DNA from: Terriglobales bacterium
Lineage (GTDB): Bacteria; Acidobacteriota; Terriglobia; Terriglobales; Acidobacteriaceae
Length of the DNA stretch: 7,053 nucleotides
Direction: 5' to 3'
Assembly (NCBI GenBank): GCA_015655365.1
Contig: JAATFE010000385.1
Coordinates: 1 to 7,053, forward strand
Shown here: one piece after another, positions 1-4,637 of the stretch
How positions within the stretch are numbered: the first letter of the stretch is position 1
How the letters are laid out: the number at the start of each line of letters is the position of its first letter
Notes under the pieces: model-generated
What the model was told of the DNA's origin: nothing
Seen by the model: the letters and a program-made list of their open reading frames with translations, nothing else
The model's database searches: none
Program-made: the position numbers and the translations under genes

Positions 1-90
1 ACGCTCTCGCTCCAGATGAAGCGCTTCCGGGTTCGCTCGGCGGACCTGGCCGTTCCTCCTGCCGAAGCGGCAGCCGCAACCGCAGCGTAA
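1..90 (+). CDS. C-terminal end of an unidentified protein (partial)
   Basis: An open frame enters from the left edge and ends at TAA (88-90), giving 29 residues. The visible tail has a basic stretch (QMKRFRVRS) followed by an Ala/Pro/Glu-rich end (VPPAEAAAATAA), which looks like a flexible C-terminus. GC-rich third positions fit a real gene. A repeat hairpin and a terminator-like stem-loop follow at once, as expected for the end of a transcription unit. The family cannot be named from so little sequence. The frame could in principle be chance, but the tail composition and the terminator position favour a gene. Confidence 0.55.
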   Translation, partial: TLSLQMKRFRVRSADLAVPPAEAAAATAA

Positions 91-92
91 GA

Positions 93-121
93 ACAGCTAA
101 CAGCTATCAGCGGTTAGCTGT
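93..121. repeat. Short inverted repeat of the dispersed spacer family, copy A
   Basis: The arms ACAGCTAAC (93-101) and GTTAGCTGT (113-121) are perfect 9-bp complements around an 11-nt loop, three bases after the upstream stop codon. The 18-mer at 93-110 recurs with a single mismatch at 4548-4565 after pyrH, and related words occur after rpsI. No T-run follows directly, so it is not a canonical terminator by itself. Confidence 0.65.
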
Positions 122-142
122 CAGTTTCTCGCTTTGGAAACG

Positions 143-199
143 CGAGTGCCCCATTTTTGTGCAGTTTTCTCTGCGCCGAGGGTGGGGCACTCGTTTTTT
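143..199 (+). terminator. Rho-independent terminator-like stem-loop after the first gene
   Basis: CGAGTGCCCCA (143-153) pairs perfectly with TGGGGCACTCG (183-193), an 11-bp GC-rich stem followed at once by six Ts (194-199). The 29-nt loop is unusually long, but it folds again: GTGCAG (159-164) pairs with CTGCGC (171-176) with one G.T wobble. It probably ends the transcript of the gene at 1-90. The nested shape also fits a mobile palindromic repeat that serves as a terminator. Confidence 0.65.
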
Positions 200-252
200 G
201 AGGGCGTGGGAAAGGGCTGGGCTGTCGGGGCGCCGGCTAGTCCGGCTTTTCG

Positions 253-281
253 TTGACTCTGCGCCCGGAATCACGTATTCT
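253..281 (+). promoter_or_regulatory. Sigma70-like promoter for the rplM-rpsI unit
   Basis: TTGACT (253-258, five of six consensus bases) lies 17 nt before TATTCT (276-281, four of six), which is ideal spacing. It sits after the terminator at 143-199 and before rplM, with transcription expected to start near 288. That implies a 5' leader of about 330 nt. Prediction by eye; no other candidate in the spacer is as good. Confidence 0.5.
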
Positions 282-287
282 GGAGTC

Positions 288-615
288 CTTGCGCGGTGTT
301 GCGCCTGGAGTCTGTGTGTGTTCACCCGGACTTGGCTGGTCGATACCCTGGAGGGGTTGGCCGGAGCAGGCTAGACTGGCGGCTGGATGCGAGTATTTGG
401 CGCAGGCCCAGTCAAGCTGGAATCCCATCGAGGGCCAGACCCGCAATCCTCACCCGAACAGATTTGTTTGGAAGTGGGAGAACTGGGGCTCATGCAGCTT
501 TTTGCATGGGCAATAGCGCATTGCGCTGAAGTTTTTTGTTGGGATGTGCTGTGCGGCTGGCCGGGACGACCGGAAATCGACGAGCTGGACAGGTTTTTAG
601 AGGGCAGGAGAAACG
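288..615 (+). promoter_or_regulatory. Long untranslated leader of rplM, possible attenuator
   Basis: No convincing gene is present in this stretch. The region 280-312 contains direct repeats: CTGGAGTC at 280-287 and 305-312, and TTGCGC at 289-294 and 299-304. Near the end, CATGCA (491-496) pairs with TGCATG (503-508). Next, AGCGC (515-519) pairs with GCGCT (523-527) and six Ts follow at 532-537, resembling a weak attenuator. A competing pair, GCAAT (510-514) with ATTGC (520-524), cannot form at the same time. L13 represses its own operon in E. coli, so a regulatory leader is plausible, but no known leader motif was recognised. Confidence 0.35.
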
Positions 616-1047
616 ATGTCGACCTTTATTCCGAGCGGTAAAGATATTGACCGCAAGTGGTTTGTAGTGGATGCCAGCGGACAGACGCTGGGCCGTTTGG
701 CGACCAAGGCCGCCGACGTGCTGAGCGGCAAGCTGAATCCCCAGTATGTGCCGTACATCGATATGGGCGATCACGTGATCGTCATCAACGCGGAGAAGGT
801 ACGCTTGACCGGCCTCAAGGCCGAGAGCAAACTCTATCGCCGTTACACCGGTTTCCCCGGCGGACTCCGTGAGGAGTCGTTCATTCGCCTGTTGAACCGC
901 AAGCCGGAGCTGATTCTGGAGCAGGCCATCAAGGGCATGTTGCCCAAGAGCAAGATGGGCCGTCAGATGGCCACCAAGCTCAAGGTCTATCGCGGCGACA
1001 AGCACCCCCATCAGGCGCAGATGCCTGTGGCCCTGGAGATCGCGTAA
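616..1047 (+). CDS. rplM: Large ribosomal subunit protein L13 (uL13)
   Basis: L13 is an early-assembly protein of the 50S subunit that binds 23S rRNA. The 143 residues match the usual length of about 142. Visible family landmarks are the N-terminal core with W-VVDA and GRLAT (about residues 15-30), the [16 protein letters not shown] stretch (47-62), [10 protein letters not shown] (74-83), the signature [11 protein letters not shown] (106-116), and the Y-G-HPH-Q motif (125-134). The ATG is preceded by AGGAG (606-610) at 5-nt spacing. rpsI follows after 66 nt, the pairing conserved across most bacteria, and both are probably transcribed from the promoter at 253-281. The frame is intact with no unusual residues. 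Confidence 0.98.
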   Translation: MSTFIPSGKDIDRKWFVVDASGQTLGRLATKAADVLSGKLNPQYVPYIDMGDHVIVINAEKVRLTGLKAESKLYRRYTGFPGGLREESFIRLLNRKPELILEQAIKGMLPKSKMGRQMATKLKVYRGDKHPHQAQMPVALEIA

Positions 1048-1113
1048 GCGACCTCGAAAAACGGTTTTTGGCCGGATTCCAGAAGAGAAACCGGCGGAGA
1101 GAGTTAAAAGAGT

Positions 1114-1509
1114 ATGGCAGATCTGGTTCAGTACTACGGGACGGGGCGCCGCAAGTCGGCGATCGCACGCGTCTTTCTGCGTCCGGGAACGGGCGAATGG
1201 AAAGTCAACGGCAAGGCATTTGATACGTACTTTGTGACCGAGCAGCAGCGCGCGGCCGCCAAGCACACCCTGGTGGTGGCTGAGCTGGCATCGAGCTTCG
1301 ACGTGGTGACCACCGTCAAGAGCGGTGGCGTCTGTGCGCAGGCCGATGCAGTGAAGATGGGCCTGGCCCGCGCACTGGTTCAGTTCAATCCCGAGCTGCG
1401 CAAGATTCTGAAGGCCGAAGGCCTGATGACGCGCGATTCGCGCATGAAGGAACGCAAGAAGTACGGACAGAAGGGCGCTCGTGCCCGCTTCCAGTTCTCG
1501 AAGAGATAG
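1114..1509 (+). CDS. rpsI: Small ribosomal subunit protein S9 (uS9)
   Basis: S9 lies in the head of the 30S subunit, and its C-terminal tail reaches toward the P-site tRNA. The protein has 131 residues, normal for the family. It shows the start YYGTGRRKSAIARV (7-20), the central motif SGG-x3-QADA-x3-G-ARAL (70-88), and the basic tail ERKKYGQKGAR ending in the nearly invariant FSKR (about 113-131). A purine-rich GGAGAGAG (1096-1103) lies 10 nt before the ATG, slightly far but usable. In the rplM-rpsI spacer CGGTTT (1062-1067) can pair with AAACCG (1088-1093), a hairpin next to this ribosome-binding site. The stop codon TAG (1507-1509) is overlapped by a 13-bp inverted repeat. Confidence 0.98.
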   Translation: MADLVQYYGTGRRKSAIARVFLRPGTGEWKVNGKAFDTYFVTEQQRAAAKHTLVVAELASSFDVVTTVKSGGVCAQADAVKMGLARALVQFNPELRKILKAEGLMTRDSRMKERKKYGQKGARARFQFSKR

Positions 1510-1578
1510 TTGTCAGAGATCAGGGTTCAGGTGGCTAGTTGTTCGGCTCTAATCTCTGACAACTGATCTCTGATCTCT
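1508..1578. repeat. Inverted and tandem repeat overlapping the rpsI stop (spacer family, copy C)
   Basis: AGTTGTCAGAGAT (1508-1520) and ATCTCTGACAACT (1552-1564) are a perfect 13-bp inverted repeat around a 31-nt loop. A second pairing uses the same left arm: CAGAGATCAG (1514-1523) is the exact complement of 1563-1572. The right side contains a perfect tandem 7-mer, CTGATCT twice (1563-1576). The words TTGTCAG and GATCAG also occur in the copy at 4544-4572. No T-run follows, so read-through into rpsB is likely. The hairpin may protect the 3' end of rpsI mRNA. Confidence 0.65.
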
Positions 1579-1591
1579 CGGTTCCACCATT

Positions 1592-1656
1592 TCCCGTTTT
1601 AACGGGATCAATCCGGGACAGGGTCGTACCAGCCCGGATGCAATCCAATAAGGAGG
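1592..1656 (+). promoter_or_regulatory. Paired hairpins and Shine-Dalgarno in the rpsB leader
   Basis: Two compact hairpins stand back to back before rpsB: TCCCGT/ACGGGA (1592-1597 with 1602-1607, loop of four) and ATCCGGG/CCCGGAT (1611-1617 with 1633-1639, loop of 15). They are followed 10 nt later by a full Shine-Dalgarno AAGGAGG (1650-1656). S2 is known to repress rpsB through a structured mRNA leader in proteobacteria. The position fits an equivalent here, but no match to the known motif was established. Confidence 0.4.
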
Positions 1657-1660
1657 CCCA

Positions 1661-2539
1661 TTGGCCACGATCACAATGAAGGAGCTGCTCGAAGCGGGTG
1701 TTCACTTCGGGCATCAGACCAAGCGCTGGAACCCCAAGATGAAGGAATACATCTTCGGCGAGCGCAACGGTATCTACATCATCGACTTGCAGAAGACGCT
1801 CAAGCTGTTCAAGGATGCGTCCAAGTTTGTCACCGAACTGTGCGCGGACGGCAAGTCGATTCTGTTTGTCGGCACCAAGCGCCAGGCGCAGGACGCCGTG
1901 GCTGAAGAAGCCACCCGCGCGGGGATGCCTTACATCAACCAGCGCTGGTTGGGCGGTCTGCTCACCAACTGGGTGACGGTACAGAAGTCGGTGAAACGCC
2001 TTCAGGAATTGGATGAGATGGCCGTGGACGGCCGCTACGAGCTGCTGACCAAGAAAGAAGTCATCAAGCTGGAGCGGGAACGGAAGCACTTGCAGGCAAA
2101 CCTGGCCGGCATCAAGGCCATGAAGCGGCTGCCGGACGCGCTGTTCATCGTCGACTCGAACAACGAGGCGATCGCCGTCAAGGAAGCCCGCAAGCTGGGC
2201 ATCCCGGTGGTGGCAGTGGTCGATACCAACTGCGACCCGACGGTAGTGGACTACGTGATTCCTGGCAACGACGATGCGCTGCGCGCCATTCGCCTCTTCA
2301 CCTCCAAGATCGCCGACTCGGCGGCCGAGGGCGTGAACCTGGTGGGCGACAAGGCATTCCAGGATGTTACGCCGCTGGCGGCAGAGCCTGAGGCGGTTGC
2401 CGAGGAGGCTGCGCCTGCTGTTGCCGAGGCTGCTCCGGTTGAGGAAGTGGACCTGGAGGCCGCCTTGGGTGGCGGCATTCGCAAGGCTCCCGCTGCCGTG
2501 ACCTTGGACGAGGCGCCGGTGGCCGAAGCCAGCCATTAA
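1661..2539 (+). CDS. rpsB: Small ribosomal subunit protein S2 (uS2) with an acidic Ala/Glu-rich tail
   Basis: S2 joins the 30S subunit late in assembly and is needed, with bS1, for initiation on leadered mRNAs. The start is TTG at 1661, giving the family-typical [18 protein letters not shown]. It is supported by AAGGAGG ending 4 nt upstream; the next ATG (1676) is too far from that site and would cut the conserved N-terminus. Visible landmarks are [13 protein letters not shown] (15-27), the first signature around [15 protein letters not shown] (29-43), [11 protein letters not shown] (93-103), and the second signature [13 protein letters not shown] (158-170) continuing to [15 protein letters not shown] (192-206). 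The core ends near residue 225. A low-complexity tail of about 65 residues rich in Ala, Glu, Pro and Val follows, making 292 residues against 241 in E. coli. Two hairpins separate it from tsf. Confidence 0.97.
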   Translation: MATITMKELLEAGVHFGHQTKRWNPKMKEYIFGERNGIYIIDLQKTLKLFKDASKFVTELCADGKSILFVGTKRQAQDAVAEEATRAGMPYINQRWLGGLLTNWVTVQKSVKRLQELDEMAVDGRYELLTKKEVIKLERERKHLQANLAGIKAMKRLPDALFIVDSNNEAIAVKEARKLGIPVVAVVDTNCDPTVVDYVIPGNDDALRAIRLFTSKIADSAAEGVNLVGDKAFQDVTPLAAEPEAVAEEAAPAVAEAAPVEEVDLEAALGGGIRKAPAAVTLDEAPVAEASH

Positions 2540-2546
2540 TCTTTCT

Positions 2547-2564
2547 TGCGCACAAGGGTGCGCA
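2547..2564 (+). promoter_or_regulatory. Tetraloop hairpin just after rpsB
   Basis: TGCGCAC (2547-2553) pairs perfectly with GTGCGCA (2558-2564) around AAGG, starting seven bases after the rpsB stop codon. No T-run follows. It may stabilise the rpsB 3' end or act with the next hairpin. A good -10-like CATAAT (2563-2568, five of six bases) overlaps its right arm but lacks a recognisable -35, so an internal tsf promoter is only a possibility. Confidence 0.45.
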
Positions 2565-2569
2565 TAATG

Positions 2570-2609
2570 AGAAGAGCGTGGCCGCTAGAGTAAGGTGCCA
2601 CGCTTTTCT
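2570..2609 (+). terminator. Stem-loop between rpsB and tsf, likely partial terminator or attenuator
   Basis: AGAAGAGCGTGGC (2570-2582) pairs with GCCACGCTTTTCT (2597-2609), 13 bp with one G.T wobble and a 14-nt loop. The T-rich right edge (TTTTCTT, 2604-2610) faces an A/G-rich left edge, so the structure resembles an intrinsic terminator working in either direction, with a broken U-tract. In bacteria with rpsB-tsf operons, partial termination here lets the two genes be expressed at different levels; that role is inferred. Confidence 0.5.
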
Positions 2610-2669
2610 TATGCCGGAAACTCTCCGGCGCGAACTGCACGAGATTGGCCGGAAGCCAGGAAAAGAGGG

Positions 2670-3326
2670 ATGACGACTGTGAGCGAAAAAATTGATGCCA
2701 AGTTGGTGAAGGAACTCCGGGAAAAGTCCGGCGCGCCGATGGGCGACTGCCTGAAGGCTTTGCAAGAGTCCAAGGGAGACATCGAGGCTGCTTTTGTGGT
2801 TCTGCGCAAGCGGGGCATGGCCTCGGCGCAGAAGAAGGCTGCCCGCACCACCAATGAAGGCGCGGTAGGCACTTATATTCATGCTGGCGGCAAGATCGGC
2901 GTGCTGGTCGAAATCAACTGCGAGAGCGACTTTGTGGCCCGCACCGACGACTTCCAGGATCTGCTCAAGGATATCGCCATGCACATTGCGGCCACCGACC
3001 CGCGCTATGTCCGCTCCGAGGATGTTTCCGAGGAAGACATGGCCCGCGAGAAGGAAGTTTATCGCGCCCAGGCCGCTGCCACCGGCAAGCCGGCTGCGGT
3101 GATCGAGAAGATCGTCGACGGCAAGATGTCCAAGTTCTACGAGGAAGTGTGCCTGCTCGAACAGCCCTTCATCAAGGAACAGAGCATCACCATCAAGGAA
3201 CTGATCGGACAGAAGGTCGGCAAGCTGGGTGAGAACCTCACCGTGCGCCGCTTTGCACGCTTCAAGGTTGGCGCACCCGATTGGACCGTCTCGCAGACCA
3301 AGGCCGTAGAACCGGCTGCCGAGTAA
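2670..3326 (+). CDS. tsf: Elongation factor Ts (short, one-core form)
   Basis: EF-Ts exchanges GDP for GTP on EF-Tu in the cytoplasm. The N-terminal UBA-like domain spans about residues 8-50 with signature LREKSGAPMGDCLKAL (16-31). The core begins with the second signature EINCESDFVAR (81-91), whose D-F is the conserved EF-Tu-contacting pair. The C-terminal part includes GKMSKFYEEVCLLEQPFIK (151-169) and ends near RFARFKVG. At 218 residues it resembles the shorter EF-Ts forms (about 200) rather than the 283-residue E. coli protein with a duplicated core. ATG 2670 is chosen by fit to the family; GTG 2679 is a real alternative because GAGGG (2665-2669) is 9 nt before it but directly abuts the ATG. 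An in-frame GTG at 2595 would add 25 residues unlike the family and lies inside the preceding hairpin. Confidence 0.96.
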   Translation: MTTVSEKIDAKLVKELREKSGAPMGDCLKALQESKGDIEAAFVVLRKRGMASAQKKAARTTNEGAVGTYIHAGGKIGVLVEINCESDFVARTDDFQDLLKDIAMHIAATDPRYVRSEDVSEEDMAREKEVYRAQAAATGKPAAVIEKIVDGKMSKFYEEVCLLEQPFIKEQSITIKELIGQKVGKLGENLTVRRFARFKVGAPDWTVSQTKAVEPAAE

Positions 3327-3346
3327 GCAACTAACCCAATCGAAAC

Positions 3347-3390
3347 GGAAACGGTCCGGAGCGCAGGTTTCAGGCCGTTTTCTTGTTTTG
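3347..3390 (+). terminator. Probable terminator after tsf
   Basis: GGAAACGG (3347-3354) pairs with CCGTTTTC (3375-3382), eight bp including one G.T wobble, followed by a T-rich CTTGTTTTG stretch. The left side contains an overlapping tandem GAAACGG (3342-3348 and 3348-3354), so two registers are possible. The stem is less GC-rich and its T-run less clean than the terminator before pyrH, so moderate strength is expected. Confidence 0.45.
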
Positions 3391-3413
3391 GCTTTGCAGA
3401 GTCATCTTCAGTC

Positions 3414-3443
3414 TGTACAAATCGGCCGATTTCGGGGTACGCT
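3414..3443 (+). promoter_or_regulatory. Candidate promoter with a 14-bp palindrome ahead of the small membrane protein
   Basis: TACGCT (3438-3443) ends six bases before the ATG, the spacing expected of a -10 box for a leaderless mRNA. TGTACA (3414-3419) lies 18 nt upstream as a four-of-six -35. Between them, AAATCGGCCGATTT (3419-3432) is a perfect 14-nt palindrome, well placed as an operator. A second reading (TTGCAG 3394-3399 with TACAAA 3416-3421, 16-nt spacer) would put the palindrome at the transcription start instead. All are predictions by eye. Confidence 0.3.
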
Positions 3444-3449
3444 GTCACC

Positions 3450-3644
3450 ATGAACAACACGCAGCTTTTCATCGCGGCAGGTTTGCCCACGCTGACGGTT
3501 CTGGTTGGAATCCTCTTGAGCCAACGCTCTTCGGATCGATTGGAGACCCGGTTGATGCGAATTGAAGCGGATCTCAGGGAGTTCTACCGGACGTTGGGCC
3601 AGCACGATGCGAAGATCGAGAACCTGGAAAAACGGGGCGCCTGA
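3450..3644 (+). CDS. Small membrane-anchored coiled-coil protein of unknown function
   Basis: The 64 residues fall in two parts. Residues 5-23 form one hydrophobic segment (LFIAAGLPTLTVLVGILL), a likely membrane anchor. Residues 27-62 are charged, with Leu, Met, Ile and Phe spaced like heptads (LETRLMRIEADLREFYRTL, then IENLEKR), a likely short coiled coil. Small proteins of this design beginning MNNTQL or similar are, to my recollection, frequent in acidobacterial genomes and have no assigned function. There is no good Shine-Dalgarno before the ATG, and a -10-like box ends six bases upstream, so a leaderless mRNA is possible. It lies between tsf and pyrH, with terminator-like structures on both sides, so it is probably its own unit. 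GC-rich third positions favour this strand over the overlapping antisense frame. Confidence 0.7.
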   Translation: MNNTQLFIAAGLPTLTVLVGILLSQRSSDRLETRLMRIEADLREFYRTLGQHDAKIENLEKRGA

Positions 3645-3747
3645 TCTCTCTTCTCGTGTTCTAGGCAAGCGTTTGAGCATGGCGAAGGCCAAAGCTGCGA
3701 TAGCGTTGAGGTAAATCGTCCCTATATTCATGGAATTGCCAGGGTCC

Positions 3748-3771
3748 AGGGCTCAATCCTTGGGCCTTTTT
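3748..3771 (+). terminator. Intrinsic terminator shortly before pyrH
   Basis: GGCTCAA (3750-3756) pairs with TTGGGCC (3760-3766), seven bp with one T.G wobble and a three-base loop, followed by five Ts (3767-3771). It is the cleanest terminator in the translation block. It either ends the transcript of the small membrane protein or acts as an attenuator for pyrH, which starts only 56 nt later. A good -10-like TATATT (3723-3728) upstream could feed the attenuator, but no -35 is evident. Confidence 0.65.
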
Positions 3772-3810
3772 GCTGCTCGTCAGATGGTGAAGCGATGGCC
3801 CTGCCGGTAT

Positions 3811-3818
3811 GCGATACT
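3811..3818 (+). promoter_or_regulatory. Extended -10-like element directly before pyrH
   Basis: The sequence TGCGATACT (3810-3818) has the TG-n-hexamer form of an extended -10 (GATACT, four of six bases) and ends nine bases before the preferred pyrH ATG. Any pyrH promoter downstream of the terminator must lie within 3772-3827, and this is the best candidate there. It would give a 5' leader of only about 2-4 nt. No convincing -35 was found. Confidence 0.3.
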
Positions 3819-3827
3819 CGAAAAGGT

Positions 3828-4532
3828 ATGTATAAACGGATTGTTTTAAAGCTTTCGGGCGAGGCGCTTGCGGGCGCGCGCGGGTTCGGCCTGGATGCCG
3901 ACAAGGTCTCTGAAATTGCCGGTGAAATTACCGATGTGCACGCTTTGGGCGTAGAGATCGGCATTGTTGTCGGGGGCGGCAACATCTTTCGCGGAGTGGC
4001 CGATCAGGCCAAAGAGATGGACCGGGTGAGCGCCGACAGCATGGGCATGCTCTCCACGGTCATCAACGCCATCGCACTGCAAGACTCGATTGAACGGCGC
4101 GGCGTGCAGTGCCGGGTGATGAGCGCCGTCTTCATGAACCAGTTGGCCGAGCCGTATATCCGCCGCCGGGCCACTCGCCACCTGGAAAAGGGCCGCGTGG
4201 TGATCTTCGCCGCCGGCATCGGCAATCCCTTTTTCTCCAGCGACACCGCAGCCAGTTTGCGCGCCATGGAGATCAAGGCCGACGTGCTGCTGAAGGGCAC
4301 CAAGGTCGAGGGCGTCTACAACGCCGATCCGGTGCTGTTCAAGGATGCCGTCAAGTACGACGAAATCACCTACATGGAGATTCTGCGCCAGGGCCTGAAG
4401 GTGATGGACCTGACCGCGGTAAGTCTATGTAAAGACAATAATATGCCGATGATTATCTTCAACATGAACCAGCCGGGCAATATCCGGCGGGTGGTGCTGG
4501 GTGAAAAGGTCGGATCGCTGGTGACGGCGTAA
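3828..4532 (+). CDS. pyrH: UMP kinase (uridylate kinase)
   Basis: PyrH phosphorylates UMP to UDP with ATP in the cytoplasm; the bacterial enzyme is a hexamer of the amino-acid-kinase fold, activated by GTP and inhibited by UTP. Landmarks with ATG 3828 as residue 1 are the ATP-site loop KLSGEAL (8-14), [10 protein letters not shown] (47-56), [17 protein letters not shown] (65-81) around the UMP site, [21 protein letters not shown] (122-142), [15 protein letters not shown] (154-168), and the C-terminal [15 protein letters not shown] (191-205). The length of 234 is normal (241 in E. coli). ATG 3828 gives the standard [12 protein letters not shown] beginning; AAAAGG is only one base before it, too close to work. 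ATG 3795 is in frame with a weak GGTGA site and would add 11 residues unlike the family. The usual partner frr does not follow. Confidence 0.97.
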   Translation: MYKRIVLKLSGEALAGARGFGLDADKVSEIAGEITDVHALGVEIGIVVGGGNIFRGVADQAKEMDRVSADSMGMLSTVINAIALQDSIERRGVQCRVMSAVFMNQLAEPYIRRRATRHLEKGRVVIFAAGIGNPFFSSDTAASLRAMEIKADVLLKGTKVEGVYNADPVLFKDAVKYDEITYMEILRQGLKVMDLTAVSLCKDNNMPMIIFNMNQPGNIRRVVLGEKVGSLVTA

Positions 4533-4543
4533 AAGTAAAAATA

Positions 4544-4572
4544 GTTGACAGCTAACAGCGATCAGTTGTCAG
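4544..4572. repeat. Dispersed spacer repeat, copy B (after pyrH)
   Basis: The 18-mer at 4548-4565 matches 93-110 at 17 of 18 bases and is followed by TTGTCAG (4566-4572), a word also present at 1510-1516. TGACA (4546-4550) and TGTCA (4567-4571) form a short inverted pair around the rest. It begins about a dozen bases after the pyrH stop. Confidence 0.65.
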
Positions 4573-4577
4573 GTGCC

Positions 4578-4606
4578 GGCTGCCAACTAACAGTTGGACG
4601 GCAGCC
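4578..4606. terminator. Strong hairpin after pyrH, T-run missing
   Basis: GGCTGCC (4578-4584) pairs with GGCAGCC (4600-4606). The inner AAC (4585-4587) pairs with GTT (4593-4595) around the loop TAACA, leaving a four-base bulge at 4596-4599. The stem is stable, but no U-tract follows on either strand, so factor-independent termination is doubtful. A role in mRNA 3'-end stability, or simply being part of the adjacent repeat element, is as likely. Confidence 0.45.
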
Positions 4607-4637
4607 TGAAACGCTGCCCGGAGACGTCAAACAGTAA

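Noticed and set aside
490..1266. Minus-strand open frame of 258 codons opposite rplM and the start of rpsI
   Set aside because: It spans two well-supported ribosomal protein genes and the spacer between them, and its composition is that of a shadow frame.
1535..2536. Long open frame on the minus strand (333 codons) opposite rpsB
   Set aside because: It is antisense to rpsB, whose protein matches S2 throughout. Long antisense frames are expected in GC-rich coding DNA, and its translation (rich in His, Gln, Arg, Leu) resembles no family.
3408..3731. Minus-strand frame of 107 codons opposite the small membrane protein
   Set aside because: The plus-strand product has a sensible membrane plus coiled-coil design and GC-rich third positions; the antisense product has only a chance hydrophobic start and no family resemblance.
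93..4606. CRISPR array or integron-like array suggested by recurring repeats
   Set aside because: The copies are kilobases apart, unequal in structure, and separated by genes. There are no regularly spaced spacers and no cas or integrase gene.
4578..4606. Confident intrinsic terminator for pyrH
   Set aside because: The stem is strong but no U-tract follows on either strand, so it is reported only as a hairpin with a doubtful terminator role.
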